The notes: generated from the letters alone by a model not told the origin. A stretch of 64,000 nucleotides of DNA from Planctomycetota bacterium (GCA_014584395.1 JACTMY010000010.1:1-64000), one strand, 5' to 3'. Counted from the stretch's first letter, positions 1-9,456 are shown. Made by a program: numbers and translations.

Positions 1-356
1 ATCGATTCAATTGTTCAATGGTGGCTACGAGATAGGGATCCCTTTAAGGGGGATTCGTTTCAGGCAACGGCACGGCAATGGAGCCGCCGTTGTTGCTGAC
101 GATCGCTCCCGGTGGAAGTTGATGGGTATTACCGCCGCCGGAGTGTTGCGGGGTGGCGCGGTCGCTGCCGTCGCCAAGGCGATGGCTGTTGCAAAGTTAA
201 GAATCAAACAATTCTGGGCGATTCACTTGGCAGGCAGAGTGGTCGCCGGGCCGTGCATGATGACTATGCCCCTGTTGCTTTATGAACGTGACGTTGGGCC
301 ACGCTCACGCACGCATGGGGCTGCGGTAAGAATCGCCTGTGTCGGAAACAGTGCAC
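1..356. other. Left-edge stretch without a convincing gene
   Basis: I see no supportable complete gene here. On the minus strand a frame is open between stops at about 197-199 and 44-46. It encodes about 50 Gly/Pro/Thr/Asn-rich residues but has no start codon. It could be a scrap of the linker region of a large secreted or toxin protein, which would fit the toxin fragments immediately to the right. This is inference. Confidence 0.3.
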
Positions 357-578
357 TCACTTCTCCGGGTGGTCTGTGATTACCGTTATTTCACTCCACA
401 ACCCTTGAAGTCCATGTGCCTTCATGAAAGTGCCGAAATCCTGAAAGGTTTCGATGTTAGGCATCTCGCCGTAAGGCCATGTTGCGTCGCATTCGTCGCA
501 AACTTGTAATATGGCTCCGTTAGCCTGCACCCTGACCAACTTGATCTCACCCTGACCATCGCAACGAGGACACTGCAT
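357..578 (-). CDS. Small zinc-ribbon protein, possible immunity partner of an adjacent toxin remnant
   Basis: This encodes 73 residues with an N-terminal CPRC motif (residues 3-6) and a second pair, CDEC, at about 27-30, followed by TWPYG. Together they form a plausible four-cysteine zinc ribbon. The gene starts 15 bases downstream of the stop of an orphan toxin C-terminus (594-785) on the same strand. That is the usual position of an immunity gene in polymorphic-toxin loci. From memory, similar small CxxC...CDECD-W proteins occur beside toxins whose tails end in a TAYP motif. The immunity role is inference from position, and the protein could equally be a generic small zinc-binding protein. 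Start is the ATG with CAATG context; no other in-frame start is nearby. Confidence 0.5.
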   Translation of the reverse strand: MQCPRCDGQGEIKLVRVQANGAILQVCDECDATWPYGEMPNIETFQDFGTFMKAHGLQGLWSEITVITDHPEK

Positions 579-593
579 TGAAGCTCTCTCTAG

Positions 594-785
594 TTAAGGA
601 ACTGGATACGCTGTGATTATTTCGTTCATTCCGGGGCGAACGACAATCTTTATCTTTGTCTGTCCTCCCGTGCCAATCACCTGGCCCTGAACGTGAAGAT
701 GCAGCACCCGGCCGAAGCGTTTGAAAACCTTCAGCACTCGCCGCAGGCGCAACTCACCTGATGGGTCGCCGGCGGCAAAACATGA
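594..785 (-). pseudogene. Orphan C-terminal fragment of a polymorphic toxin (BECR-RNase-like tail)
   Basis: The minus-strand frame is open from a TAG at 786-788 to a TAA at 594-596 but contains no plausible start. The roughly 63 encoded residues include a basic stretch (RRVLKVFKRFGRV), the segment GTGGQTKIKIVV and the ending NEIITAYPVP. The terminal 'ITAYP' after a beta-strand-rich basic segment is typical of toxin tails of the Barnase/EndoU/ColicinE5-D/RelE (BECR) type; I recognise this by pattern only. With no secretion or repeat module in front, it looks like a displaced or decayed toxin cassette. The zinc-ribbon gene directly downstream may be its immunity partner. Confidence 0.45.
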
Positions 786-820
786 CTAGTGGAACGAGTT
801 CATTTTTTGGTTTCGTCGAA

Positions 821-1387
821 TTACTCTGAAACGGGAAGGAACTTGATCCCTCTAACTTGATTGGAATCAAACTTTTGCTTAATCATCTCAGAGACGAATA
901 CTTGATCAAGTGGAAAACCAGCATCGCGAGCAGCTGACCCGGGTGCCTGGTATACTTGAAAAACGTGCAGCTTAGTGTTCAAAACGCGCTGCGGAAAAAC
1001 CCATTTGTCGACCTCGACTATGTTGTCGCGCGGCATATGCACTCCGCAACTTGCATTATAGTCCAAATCAACACGAGAGAGCGGATGCATTATAAAGAGT
1101 CTCCTAGCGGGAGACGTTCGTATTGGAAGGAATTCAATATCATCGGATTTGATATCAGAAAATAGTTTCATTACTTTGTTTGTTACGACAAAAAAAAGGT
1201 TGAAGCCGTAAACATCAGGTTGCCTTATTCTGCGTTCTAATCGCAGATGAGGTGGGTGCCAAAATGCAGATAATTTCATTTGTCCGAACAGAGCATCGAA
1301 ATCGCTATCATCACCATCATGCCATAGAGCATCCCAAGGTGAACTACCATCCGAATTAAAGTCGATATCAAGGTGCCAGAAACGCAT
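821..1387 (-). CDS. Imm11/DUF1629-like immunity protein
   Basis: This encodes 188 residues, rich in aromatic and acidic residues, with no signal peptide or membrane segment. The C-terminus (VFVSEMIKQKF ... GIKFLPVSE) matches the ending typical of the Imm11/DUF1629 immunity family, in which a 'vFVS...l...gv.F.pv' motif closes the domain. Members neutralise the nuclease toxin encoded next to them. The start ATG at 1387 has an AGGTGA ribosome-binding site about 5 bases upstream. It lies 61 bases downstream of the HINT-AHH toxin tail on the same strand, the normal toxin-then-immunity order. Family assignment is moderate because it rests on motif recognition, not a profile search. Confidence 0.55.
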   Translation of the reverse strand: MRFWHLDIDFNSDGSSPWDALWHDGDDSDFDALFGQMKLSAFWHPPHLRLERRIRQPDVYGFNLFFVVTNKVMKLFSDIKSDDIEFLPIRTSPARRLFIMHPLSRVDLDYNASCGVHMPRDNIVEVDKWVFPQRVLNTKLHVFQVYQAPGSAARDAGFPLDQVFVSEMIKQKFDSNQVRGIKFLPVSE

Positions 1388-1448
1388 TAATCACCTATAC
1401 TTCAGGCCTACAACTTGACGCCAACGTCTTATCACTCATTGAGATGGG

Positions 1449-2108
1449 CTACAATAAACCCACACCGGTTAAGAGATTAGGGTCCATCCGTAACTTGGAA
1501 GCGATTCGTTCAAGCTCTTTTGCAACTGCATTATGGAGATCGTCTCCACTTTTGCCATTCGATACGCGTTTTAATCTCTGATATATCCTCTTATGATACA
1601 ATTCAGTATGTGGCCCCCAGTGAGGCGAAATATCCACTTTGTTCAGTTTGGAGTTCTTCCCAATCTTGGCCTTTTTCAAGATTTCTTGCGATTTGATCGT
1701 CCAATTCTGTGACCAGCCTCGCTTCATGTTCTTATATTTGGAAACAATAGGGTGGCAATCATTATGTGCCCAGAGGAAGGCCGTTGAGCCTGGGCCGCGG
1801 ACGAAGTACGTATGATAGTCGGCGATCCGAGCGTTGTAAACGGTCTGCCATTCGCCGGTGTCGAAGACCTTTTCGACGAGCAGTTCGCTCTCATCGAGCG
1901 TCCGCAAGCGATCGCCAGGCTGCAAATCCTTGGCTGCCGTCCAGCCTTTTCCGTGCACCCAGAAGGGATGCTCGGCGGTCGTGCGGAGGATTCTCGGGGC
2001 GCTGGCGCAACCCCGCTCGCTGCTTTGAGCGCTTATGCAACTCGGTGTGCGGGGGTATTCGAGGCGTGCTGCGCCCCGCGCTGGCGCTTGGGGCTTGTAA
2101 TGCAGATT
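1449..2108 (-). pseudogene. Headless polymorphic-toxin tail: pretoxin HINT domain plus AHH-type HNH nuclease
   Basis: The frame is open from a TGA at 2109-2111 down to 1449, about 219 residues, with no credible start. The first in-frame GTG (1958) lies inside the HINT domain. The upstream part reads RILRTTAEHPFWVHGKGW, then LQPGDRL and VYNARIADYHTYFVRG...WAHN, the blocks of a pretoxin HINT (intein-like autoprocessing) domain. After WAHN the sequence resembles an AHH-family HNH nuclease: H-x-I...K, IL..A.I, then GPHTELYHKRIYQRL. In intact systems the toxin follows a long Rhs-type protein; here only the tail remains. Decayed or waiting cassette versus assembly-split gene cannot be decided from the window, but the matching Imm11-like gene follows directly. 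Confidence 0.55.
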
Positions 2109-2456
2109 TCACGCGGTGGCGCTTGAGCTTGTGGCAGTGTAGAAAGCAAACTGATGTGCTTGCTGCGAAGGGAAATGTTTGAGCGTTTCACGCACCCACC
2201 CCCTCCCGTGAAACGATCACTTCGATGGGGTGATCGTCAACGCATGGTGTTGAAGTGTAAATGGTTACGGAAAACGGATGTCACTGAGAACGTTTTGGTC
2301 GTTTCACGGCCATGGCAAACCAATGGTGGGTTGGCTTGAGGGTCAGAATGCCTATGCGGACAGTTCAAAAACCAAGAGCACAGGATTGGCGTCCTGTGCT
2401 CTTGAGTTGATTCAAACTGTGCATTCGTTGGGCAGTAACCCGATCAGACCTGGTGT
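2109..2456. other. Gene-free stretch between toxin remnant and BBP7 gene
   Basis: No supportable coding region. The stretch contains the strong hairpin at 2373-2404, which I read as the terminator of the minus-strand outer-membrane protein gene. The remaining roughly 260 bases show short open frames in several directions but no start/RBS combination or recognisable protein. Confidence 0.5.
2367..2404 (-). terminator. Rho-independent terminator of the BBP7 gene
   Basis: A perfect 13-bp stem, CAAGAGCACAGGA (2373-2385) paired with TCCTGTGCTCTTG (2392-2404), has a 6-base loop. Read on the minus strand it is followed by a run of five T (A2367-A2371 on plus). It lies about 53 bases past the stop of the minus-strand gene at 2457. 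Confidence 0.85.
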
Positions 2457-4202
2457 TTAGAAGCGCCATTCCATGCCAGCGACCAGGCCTTGGGCCCAGA
2501 AGGTGCTGTCCTGGAAGGAGAAGGCGGGTCGCGGCGCACCGACGAGCTGCCCCGGGCCGTTGACCGTGGGCAGTTGGCTGGGATTCACGACGCGGTCGAT
2601 CTGTCGGCCCGGCCGAGCCACGTTAGTCCAGACCATGAGGTCGTAGCCAACGTAGACGCGGCAGTGATCGGTCAATTGGTAACCCAGATTGACGCCGAAT
2701 TGGGGAATCACGCTGAAGACGGTGCGCGTGTATTGCCCGCTGTTGGTATTCTGCACCAGCAAGCCACTGGGGTAGGACTGGGCACCCGCGCCGGGGATAG
2801 CGAAGGTGGTCAAGCCAGTGAGTTCGGCCCGCTGCTGCGTCGCACCGAGGGCGATCTTAGCCGACATGTTGACGAACCAGCGCCGGATGCGCAGTTCAGT
2901 CAGCAAGCCGATTTGACCGCCATAGAAGTTGTTGACCGTGGCGAAGCGGTCCTGCAGGAAAATGCGCGTTCCGGGTGGCACGCCGCGGTTCGCCAATTCA
3001 GGCGGCAAGTCCTGCACTTGCAAATCCTCGGTCACGGTCAGCGATTCATCCAAACGCATGAAGCGGAACCCGGCGATGCCATCCAGATGCCAACTATTGC
3101 AGCGTTTGGTGATGCAAGACAGGAGATTGCCGCGGAAGTTGAGGTCGGCCCCCAACAGCCGCGCCACGTTTTGCACGTGCACGGAGCCTGACAGGCCGCT
3201 GGTTCCGGTGAAGGGGTTAAGGGCGGCGACTAGTTCCGAATCTTCCTGATAATTCAACCCGTTGATGAAGGGGCGAGCATAGAGCGGATCGCCATTGGAG
3301 CCAGCGGTGAAATTCTTGGTCCGCTGACGGAGCATGAAGAAGCTGCCTTCCATGCCAAACTGTTCCGTGGGGCTGAACCAATACCCCAAGGTGACGCGGC
3401 CTCCAGGCACGCCGCCGAAACCTAAGTCATTGCCATAGAGGATCGTCGTATCCGGCCCCAGAATGCCAGCGGCGAACTGCGGGCTGCTGGTGACCAAAGG
3501 CGGCGCCACATCGCCCTTGATGGTCCAATACAGGAATTCGAAGTTCATCCGGACGCGGCCTGGGGGGCCATGCGGACTATGAGCGATGCCCATGCCGAAG
3601 GGATTATCGAAAGCGGGATCGCCCTCTGGATGAAAGACCGTGCCTTCGGGCAGCACGGGAGCATACCCCTCGGCCTGGGGAAAGGCCCCGCCATGAGAAT
3701 AGACAAAGGCCCCCGATGGCGGCACTTCGCTCAAGATAGGCGAGTGCGCTGGCGGCGCTCCCTTGGGCATGTGCAGGAGTTCGCTCGACTCCGGCTCCTT
3801 CTTGGTCTCCTGGGGAACTTCGGTGGGAACCTTTTGCTCCTTCGGAGGGTCCTCTGTTGGCCGAGGCAGCGGTTTATGGGCATCCCAGCCCGCCGCTTCG
3901 ATGATGGACGATTCCGGCATCGTCAAAGACTTGGGAGCCTGCGTCTTGAGCGGAACGGGCCGTCCCAACTTGGGGATGGGTTTGCCCAGTTTCACGAGAG
4001 GTTCACGATTGGTCTCAGGAGGGACAATCCATTGAACCGGTTGTGTATGCTCCTCCTCTGAGGCCGCGCGATAATGAGCGACCACGGGGGGCGATTTGGA
4101 TGTTTGAGGCTGGGCTACGCGCCACGGAGATTCATCCGCCCAGGCCGTCATCAACGTTGTCGATCCAAGAAGTCCAAGCAAACCGAAGCGGAGTTTGTGC
4201 AT
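2457..4202 (-). CDS. BBP7-family outer-membrane beta-barrel protein
   Basis: This encodes 581 residues. An N-terminal signal peptide (MHKLRFGLLGLLGSTTLMTAWA) is followed by a roughly 190-residue Pro-rich low-complexity linker. From about residue 215 there is a barrel domain opening with RMNFEFLYWTIKG, with many alternating aromatic strands, and the chain ends in W-R-F, the terminal aromatic expected for BAM-dependent insertion. The opening motif and the 'GxGGxPGGRVTLGYW' type block are characteristic of the planctomycete BBP7 (beta-barrel porin 7) family, abundant outer-membrane proteins of unknown precise substrate. It is monocistronic or follows the SdrD-repeat gene (4252-5979) with a 49-base gap on the same strand, and is closed by a strong terminator. 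Confidence 0.85.
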   Translation of the reverse strand: MHKLRFGLLGLLGSTTLMTAWADESPWRVAQPQTSKSPPVVAHYRAASEEEHTQPVQWIVPPETNREPLVKLGKPIPKLGRPVPLKTQAPKSLTMPESSIIEAAGWDAHKPLPRPTEDPPKEQKVPTEVPQETKKEPESSELLHMPKGAPPAHSPILSEVPPSGAFVYSHGGAFPQAEGYAPVLPEGTVFHPEGDPAFDNPFGMGIAHSPHGPPGRVRMNFEFLYWTIKGDVAPPLVTSSPQFAAGILGPDTTILYGNDLGFGGVPGGRVTLGYWFSPTEQFGMEGSFFMLRQRTKNFTAGSNGDPLYARPFINGLNYQEDSELVAALNPFTGTSGLSGSVHVQNVARLLGADLNFRGNLLSCITKRCNSWHLDGIAGFRFMRLDESLTVTEDLQVQDLPPELANRGVPPGTRIFLQDRFATVNNFYGGQIGLLTELRIRRWFVNMSAKIALGATQQRAELTGLTTFAIPGAGAQSYPSGLLVQNTNSGQYTRTVFSVIPQFGVNLGYQLTDHCRVYVGYDLMVWTNVARPGRQIDRVVNPSQLPTVNGPGQLVGAPRPAFSFQDSTFWAQGLVAGMEWRF

Positions 4203-4251
4203 CTTGATAACCCTTAGGGGGAATGGCGATCCATGAAGTCAAAAGCCGTTG

Positions 4252-5979
4252 TTACAAGTAGTATTGACGCCAAACCGAGCCGAGCAGCAGAGCCTTGCCG
4301 AAGTCCAGGTTGAGAGCCAAGAAGCCGAAATTGTAATCTCGACCGAAATCACCGACGTTGAGCATCACTTGTTGCGACATCGCCGTGGCCTGGATGCCTC
4401 CCAGGCTGCCCACGTTAATGGCCGATCGGGACCATCCCGAAGGGACTTGCCATTGCGTGATCTCGTACTGACCGGGTCGCAGTCCATCAAAGCGATACGC
4501 GCCATAAACATCCGAACGCGTCAAACGCCAGACCGCATGACCGCGATCGTCCGTGCCAGTGAGAAGCACATACAGGCCGACGACGCCGCGATCCCCCGTA
4601 TCAAAGGAGGCATTCTGGTTCAGGTCGGCATAAATGAAGCCGGACAAGGAGGCGGGCTTCAACCAGCCAAAGTTGTAATTGACGCCTTGATTGTCCGAGG
4701 TGACGGTAATTGAATTGAAGCGGTAGAAAGCGGCCACGCCACCCAAGGAGCCAACAGGATTGATGGCGCCATGCAGCAAGCCGGGAGGAGAAGCGATTTG
4801 CCCCACGATGTAAACGCCAGGTCGCAGATTGGCGAACTGATAGAAGCCGTCAGCATTCGACTTGGCGAACATCGAGACGATTTGATTCAAGTCGTTTTTG
4901 CCATAAATCTGCAGCGTGGCCCCGCCAATGCCCACTTCATCGGGTGAGCGGACGCCATTATTGTCGATGTCCAAGTAGACGTAGCCGCTGAGGCTGGAGC
5001 TCTTGATGGCCGCGAAGTTATTATTCGGGGCCACGGAATTATTGACCGCCACCACGATCTGATTGAAGCCAATGCTTCCAGGGATGACCACGTTGTTGCG
5101 CGAGAGATAACCCCGTTGGAAGCCCGGCGGGGTCGCTTCCTGAATAATGCGATAGGTGCCAGACTGCAGCGCGTTGGTGCCAACGTATTTGTAAGTGATG
5201 GTGATGTCGGCGCTGCCGGAGCTGGAGACTTGCGTCAGCAGATTGCCCCCGCCCGCGGAATTGGAGGTGGCTTGCAAAAGGAGGTCCAGCGAGAGTGTGC
5301 CCGTCCCCAAATAATGGGCCAGATCGGCGGCGTTGGTGATGCGCAGCGTGGTGCTGCCCGTCGCCGTCCGGGTCGCGAAGGTGATACCGCTGGTTCCGGC
5401 ATAATCCGTCAGGCCATCGTAGGCGGCGGCATTGAAAGACTGCGCATCCGCGGTGGCGGTCAAGCTGGTTGTTGCTCTCGGGGCTGTCAGGTGGATATTC
5501 CCGGAGACGTTCCCCGTGATGAGAGCGCTTGCGGGATCCAAATTTTCCGAGCGGATCTGACTAGTGATGCGTCCGGTCAACAGAATTTCGACTTCGATCA
5601 ACTGCCCCAAGGCCGGATTGAAGGCATTGAAGCTGCGAGTCAAAGTGACATTGGTTGGTCCAGTGGCAAACTGAATCAGTTGGGTTTGCGATTGTTGAGA
5701 AGGTGCAATGCGCGGGTCGTTCAGAAATTCGTAATAGCCATTCTGATCCGTATATGTGCTGGTGATCATCGCGCCAGCAAAACTATAGAGCAAAATGCGA
5801 CTGTTGGCGATGGGCGCCTCGCCGGGATCGCGCAAGCCATTATTGTTCAGATCGTGGAAGGCATAACCGCTAATGACGTTGGCACTGAGGAGTTCGCGGT
5901 CTTCCAGGACCTCGAGCCAGGGTCGCACGGATGGTGCTTTCGGGGAGCGCCGTTTTGTATTCCTCAGCCAACCTAACAT
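4252..5979 (-). CDS. Secreted SdrD B-like repeat protein with planctomycete LEDR N-terminus
   Basis: This encodes 575 residues. The basic N-terminus contains WLEVLEDRELLSA (about residues 22-34), the recurrent planctomycete signature at the start of large secreted or surface proteins. Three SdrD B-type (Cna-B-like) domains follow, each with the D-x-N-x-N-G-x-x-D/N-P calcium-type loop: at about 37-90 (HDLNNNGLRDPGE), about 330-420 (LDIDNNGVRSPDE) and about 440-540 (ADLNQNASFDTGD). Between the first two lies a roughly 200-residue beta-rich insertion resembling 'choice-of-anchor E' domains. A GGAGGAGGG ribosome-binding site sits 6 bases before the ATG. Likely role: cell-surface or matrix structural/adhesive protein. 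No catalytic motif is visible. Confidence 0.8.
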   Translation of the reverse strand: MLGWLRNTKRRSPKAPSVRPWLEVLEDRELLSANVISGYAFHDLNNNGLRDPGEAPIANSRILLYSFAGAMITSTYTDQNGYYEFLNDPRIAPSQQSQTQLIQFATGPTNVTLTRSFNAFNPALGQLIEVEILLTGRITSQIRSENLDPASALITGNVSGNIHLTAPRATTSLTATADAQSFNAAAYDGLTDYAGTSGITFATRTATGSTTLRITNAADLAHYLGTGTLSLDLLLQATSNSAGGGNLLTQVSSSGSADITITYKYVGTNALQSGTYRIIQEATPPGFQRGYLSRNNVVIPGSIGFNQIVVAVNNSVAPNNNFAAIKSSSLSGYVYLDIDNNGVRSPDEVGIGGATLQIYGKNDLNQIVSMFAKSNADGFYQFANLRPGVYIVGQIASPPGLLHGAINPVGSLGGVAAFYRFNSITVTSDNQGVNYNFGWLKPASLSGFIYADLNQNASFDTGDRGVVGLYVLLTGTDDRGHAVWRLTRSDVYGAYRFDGLRPGQYEITQWQVPSGWSRSAINVGSLGGIQATAMSQQVMLNVGDFGRDYNFGFLALNLDFGKALLLGSVWRQYYL

Positions 5980-6489
5980 CGCACACCCTCCTCCATAAAG
6001 GCAGCACGACGGATTTTCCGAATCCGTATGTCGAATAGATTCGGCAAGGCTGAAAGTTGCACTCCATCTGGAAACCCCTTCCCACTGGGAGGATTGCTTT
6101 CAGGACATCGAGTAATAGTTAGGAACCTAAAGGATGGTATCCTTTCGCGCCTTCTAGAGGAAATGGACCGAATGAATTGTCAAGAGGGTCACGAACTAAA
6201 AAGGGTAAGAACCGCGAATTTCAATGAGTTTGGGGTTGTACCCACGCAAGAATTCGGCATCATGGAATGGAATTGTTAAAGGGTTGTAAAGTTCAACCGT
6301 GAGCGGAAAACATCCCACCTCTAAGGCAACTCGACTAGCCATGGTACTCTCGTGAACGACTTTAGGGACTAAAACCATTGGAATTCTCGTCCTCCTTTGG
6401 GAAAAATGGACAAGCACGATGCCATTGTTGGACATCATGAACAGGTTGACGCAATGAAATGGTTCCCGCTGGCTAAAGGTTGCACGTGA
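5980..6489. other. Intergenic region upstream of the helicase-like gene
   Basis: A roughly 510-base divergent spacer between the SdrD-repeat gene (minus) and the helicase-like gene (plus). It contains a perfect palindrome, AAAGGAT-GGT-ATCCTTT (6129-6145), not followed by a T-run and so more like an operator than a terminator. It also contains a possible small minus-strand ORF (6196-6438, listed separately). No promoter could be identified with confidence. Confidence 0.4.
6196..6438 (-). CDS. Possible small protein of unknown function
   Basis: This is a candidate minus-strand ORF of about 80 residues beginning MMSNNGIVLVHF and ending IEIRGSYPF. An internal ATG preceded by AAAGGAGG (spacing about 12) would give a 60-residue product. 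No family is recognised. It lies wholly in the otherwise empty spacer before the helicase gene, and its hydrophobic/charged alternation looks protein-like, but there is no homology evidence. It could be a chance ORF. Confidence 0.25.
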   Translation of the reverse strand: MMSNNGIVLVHFSQRRTRIPMVLVPKVVHESTMASRVALEVGCFPLTVELYNPLTIPFHDAEFLRGYNPKLIEIRGSYPF

Positions 6490-9456
6490 ATGTTGGCCCT
6501 GGTTCCCCAAGAAGAACCTATCTTGAGTGATTTTCTGACCCAACCGTCCACCGGCCAAGCAACTTCGACGGATTTGCCTTCGTCGATGATGTCGCTTGGA
6601 CATGCGCTGGGAGCTTCGTTGTTTTATGCGGCATCGAAAACAGAACGTGCGCAATGGCTGCAATGCCTGGAACGTGGTGAATGGGTTTCCACTTGCCAAT
6701 TGAAAGCAACCTCTTTCCCAGCATCCTACCTTCATTTTCCCAAGCATCTATTATCTGTGTTTGATGATGCCTGGAATCCATCTTCCTTGCCCCATGGAAT
6801 CAATCAAAAGAAGTCAACGACGACACTTACCTTTCACGACGCAGACCTGAGTGAAGTGCAGCGCTGCATGGTTCAAAATGCCGTCGACAATCAGGATGTG
6901 TTTTTAATTCAAGGCTTGCCAGCAACGGGGAAAAGAAGAATTGCTCTTGAGATCATCGCTCAATGCTTGAGGAGAGGCGAGCGAGTTTTACTCTTAACAT
7001 GGCATCAAGATATTCTAGAGTCGCTGGTGCAGCGCATCAGGGGAGCGATGGAAGTCGCCTGCATCGTCATGGGTCCAAACCCGTCAAACCCAGAGGCCAT
7101 GCCCTATTCCTTGGCCTCCATGACGGACGCCTTGCTCGACACAAGTCTGAAGTCGCATCCGCGTTTAACAGCCCTGTACGAGCGACTAGATCATTGCCAA
7201 CACTGTTTGCACGAATGGCCCCGATGGCAAGATCGATTGAGACGCAATGAACAAATGCAGATGGAGCTTGAATCACTGCAAAAGGAGAAACAGGAACTAT
7301 CCGGCGTTCATCGGCATGAATGGCAGATCGATTCAATCCAGCACTTGCTGCCTGAATCCACCAAACAAGTGGAAGCGGAAACCTCTCGACACGAAGCGAT
7401 CCTGGCCGAACTTCAACAAGCCGTGAATACCGCCAAAATGAACTTTTTGGATCAAGAAGCCGCCTGTGGCCGCTGGCGTCAACAAGTGTCGCAGCAAGAA
7501 AACGTGGTGGACCTCCGCAAACAGCCCCACTGGCTGAGTTGGCGATGGTGGCGCGTGGCCTGGCAAGGCCGAGCCGAGGAGCGGCTCGCCGAATTTCGAA
7601 CGCGCTGCGAGGAAGCAGCCCAAGAGTTAATCAAGAAACAACAAGCCATCGACGAAGCGGAACAACAAATCGCCATCGAACACCATCGCCATCAAGCTGC
7701 TAAGGTTCAAATCCTGCAAATGGATTTGAGCCTGCGCATCGAGGCGTTGGAAACGAAAATCTCGGCCCTGCGTGAAGCTAGGGAAGAAGATTTACGACAA
7801 TGGTCAGAGCTATGCGCCTCTTTATCCACCGAATGGCCATTGCTACCCTTCTCCGAGTTAGGTTTGCATCAACTCCGGGATTGGCTTTATCGTGCTCTTG
7901 AAGCGATTCAGATCGAAATCAAGCAAGTTAAGCAAGATGTTTTGCCAACCCAACAGTTTGCGCTCCAGGCGGAGTTATTGAGTGCTGCCCAGCTCATCGG
8001 CGCCGCGGGGTCCGCAGCCAATCAGTTGAATCGAGATGAATGGACCACGGCCATGCCACAGGGGGTAGACCGCTTGATTTTGTTAGAAGCAGAGCAATGG
8101 CCTCGCCAGGAATTGCTGGCCGCTTGCTCATGGGCAAACCAATGCGTGTTGATCGGGCAAGCGTCATGGTGGCCTGGCCATACAGTCTCTGCCTTTCATG
8201 GACTGATCAACGCTTGGTATCAACCTCCCGCCGCGGGGTCAGCCCGGTGGTATGAAACGAGCACGCAGCTCATATGTCAACTAATCGACCCCGCATCCTG
8301 CATAGACCAACCTGTGCATTGGGAAACCTTGGCTGATCAACCCGCCGTGGAACTAGGCATCATTCATGCCGACGGCGATGTGCCTCATTTGGCGTCCGTG
8401 GTCTTTCCGAAAGCGGATTTTGCTTTGGCCACAGCCAAGAAACTCTTAACCGAGCATTTGGAAGAGTCCACTTTGGACTGTCAATCAAGGTCATTGAATT
8501 GGCAATTTCATTCAGATGGCGTTGCTCTAACGTTTCCAGAGATGGTTGAACTATCTCCCGCGATCGATGTGGAACTTGAACCGGGATTGGTGGAGAATTT
8601 AGTCGCGGTTCCTGTCCCCGATCAACCTGACATTGTGGAATGGCGAACCCGCAAAATCGTATTCAACGACCCATGGAATCGCGAACGCATCTTGGATTGG
8701 GTTCAACATAAATTGTCATGGACAGAAGTCGGTCGAGTGGGAACTCTCGACCAACGATGGGGAATCAAGAGTGAATTGAATCACCTGGTCCAGTCAGCGA
8801 TTCTGCATAAGCCGTTGATAAGGGATTTAAAAGAGCGCGGCGTGCATGAGTGGCTGCGGATTTCTCCCACGCGCTTAAAAGCCTCACGCCAGGGAAATCC
8901 AAGTCGGCCTCATCAAATGCTCATAAAAGATGCACCGGTTCAAAGCCGGTTTGATCATCAAAAAGAAGAGGCCCAGTCCCTCGTGGCGGCCTTGGAACAA
9001 TGGCTGCAAAAAGCGGACAAACCTTGTGATCCTCCGCTTTCGGTGTTAGTAATCACCAGTGAGTCAACCCAACAACGGTTGCTTCAAGAATTGTGGCACC
9101 AGCAAACCTATCAAGCGGAAGAGTCCTTCTCCATTGAGTTCTTGTCGGCCCAACAAGCCCAAGGCCGGCATGCTGATGCGGTCTTCGTTAGCCTTTGGCC
9201 GTACACGCATCAAGACGGCATGAACGATGAAGTCCGTTATCGCACTTGCGTGACGGCCTTGCTGGCAGCGCGGAACTACCTTTTATGGGTGGGTGATCTC
9301 GCCGCGGCTTTAGCTTGCGCCAGCGGGCGCGGTCTCGCCAATGATCCGCAACCTGGCCATGCCATCAGCGAAGCCACCACGCATCTCCTCAAATTGATTC
9401 AATCCCAAGTCGGCGAACCTCATTGGATAGTCATGCCCGAGGGTGCATTGGCATGA
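6490..9456 (+). CDS. Degenerate SF1 (Upf1/DNA2-like) helicase with long coiled-coil insertion
   Basis: This encodes 988 residues. Residues 1-115 are unrecognised. LSEVQRCMVQNAV (about 120-132) looks like a Q-motif, and QGLPATGKRR (141-150) is a Walker A motif. About 235-470 is an Arg/Glu/Gln-rich coiled-coil insertion. The motif II region at about 527-535 reads LILLEAEQ, so the usual Asp of D-E-x-x is replaced while E-A-E is kept. CVLIGQ looks like motif III. Near the C-terminus, FLSAQQAQGRHADAVFVSLW and TALLAARNYLLWVGD align with motifs V and VI of Upf1-like helicases. An in-frame TGA immediately precedes the ATG, fixing the upstream limit. The stop overlaps the next gene's start (ATGA), so the two are probably translationally coupled. 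An AAA-type ATPase acting on nucleic acid is likely; true helicase activity is doubtful. Confidence 0.65.
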   Translation: MLALVPQEEPILSDFLTQPSTGQATSTDLPSSMMSLGHALGASLFYAASKTERAQWLQCLERGEWVSTCQLKATSFPASYLHFPKHLLSVFDDAWNPSSLPHGINQKKSTTTLTFHDADLSEVQRCMVQNAVDNQDVFLIQGLPATGKRRIALEIIAQCLRRGERVLLLTWHQDILESLVQRIRGAMEVACIVMGPNPSNPEAMPYSLASMTDALLDTSLKSHPRLTALYERLDHCQHCLHEWPRWQDRLRRNEQMQMELESLQKEKQELSGVHRHEWQIDSIQHLLPESTKQVEAETSRHEAILAELQQAVNTAKMNFLDQEAACGRWRQQVSQQENVVDLRKQPHWLSWRWWRVAWQGRAEERLAEFRTRCEEAAQELIKKQQAIDEAEQQIAIEHHRHQAAKVQILQMDLSLRIEALETKISALREAREEDLRQWSELCASLSTEWPLLPFSELGLHQLRDWLYRALEAIQIEIKQVKQDVLPTQQFALQAELLSAAQLIGAAGSAANQLNRDEWTTAMPQGVDRLILLEAEQWPRQELLAACSWANQCVLIGQASWWPGHTVSAFHGLINAWYQPPAAGSARWYETSTQLICQLIDPASCIDQPVHWETLADQPAVELGIIHADGDVPHLASVVFPKADFALATAKKLLTEHLEESTLDCQSRSLNWQFHSDGVALTFPEMVELSPAIDVELEPGLVENLVAVPVPDQPDIVEWRTRKIVFNDPWNRERILDWVQHKLSWTEVGRVGTLDQRWGIKSELNHLVQSAILHKPLIRDLKERGVHEWLRISPTRLKASRQGNPSRPHQMLIKDAPVQSRFDHQKEEAQSLVAALEQWLQKADKPCDPPLSVLVITSESTQQRLLQELWHQQTYQAEESFSIEFLSAQQAQGRHADAVFVSLWPYTHQDGMNDEVRYRTCVTALLAARNYLLWVGDLAAALACASGRGLANDPQPGHAISEATTHLLKLIQSQVGEPHWIVMPEGALA

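Noticed and set aside
11-379. 122-residue plus-strand ORF at the left edge
   Set aside because: Arg/Ala/Gly-rich composition with no domain or ribosome-binding site; neighbouring features are all on the minus strand.
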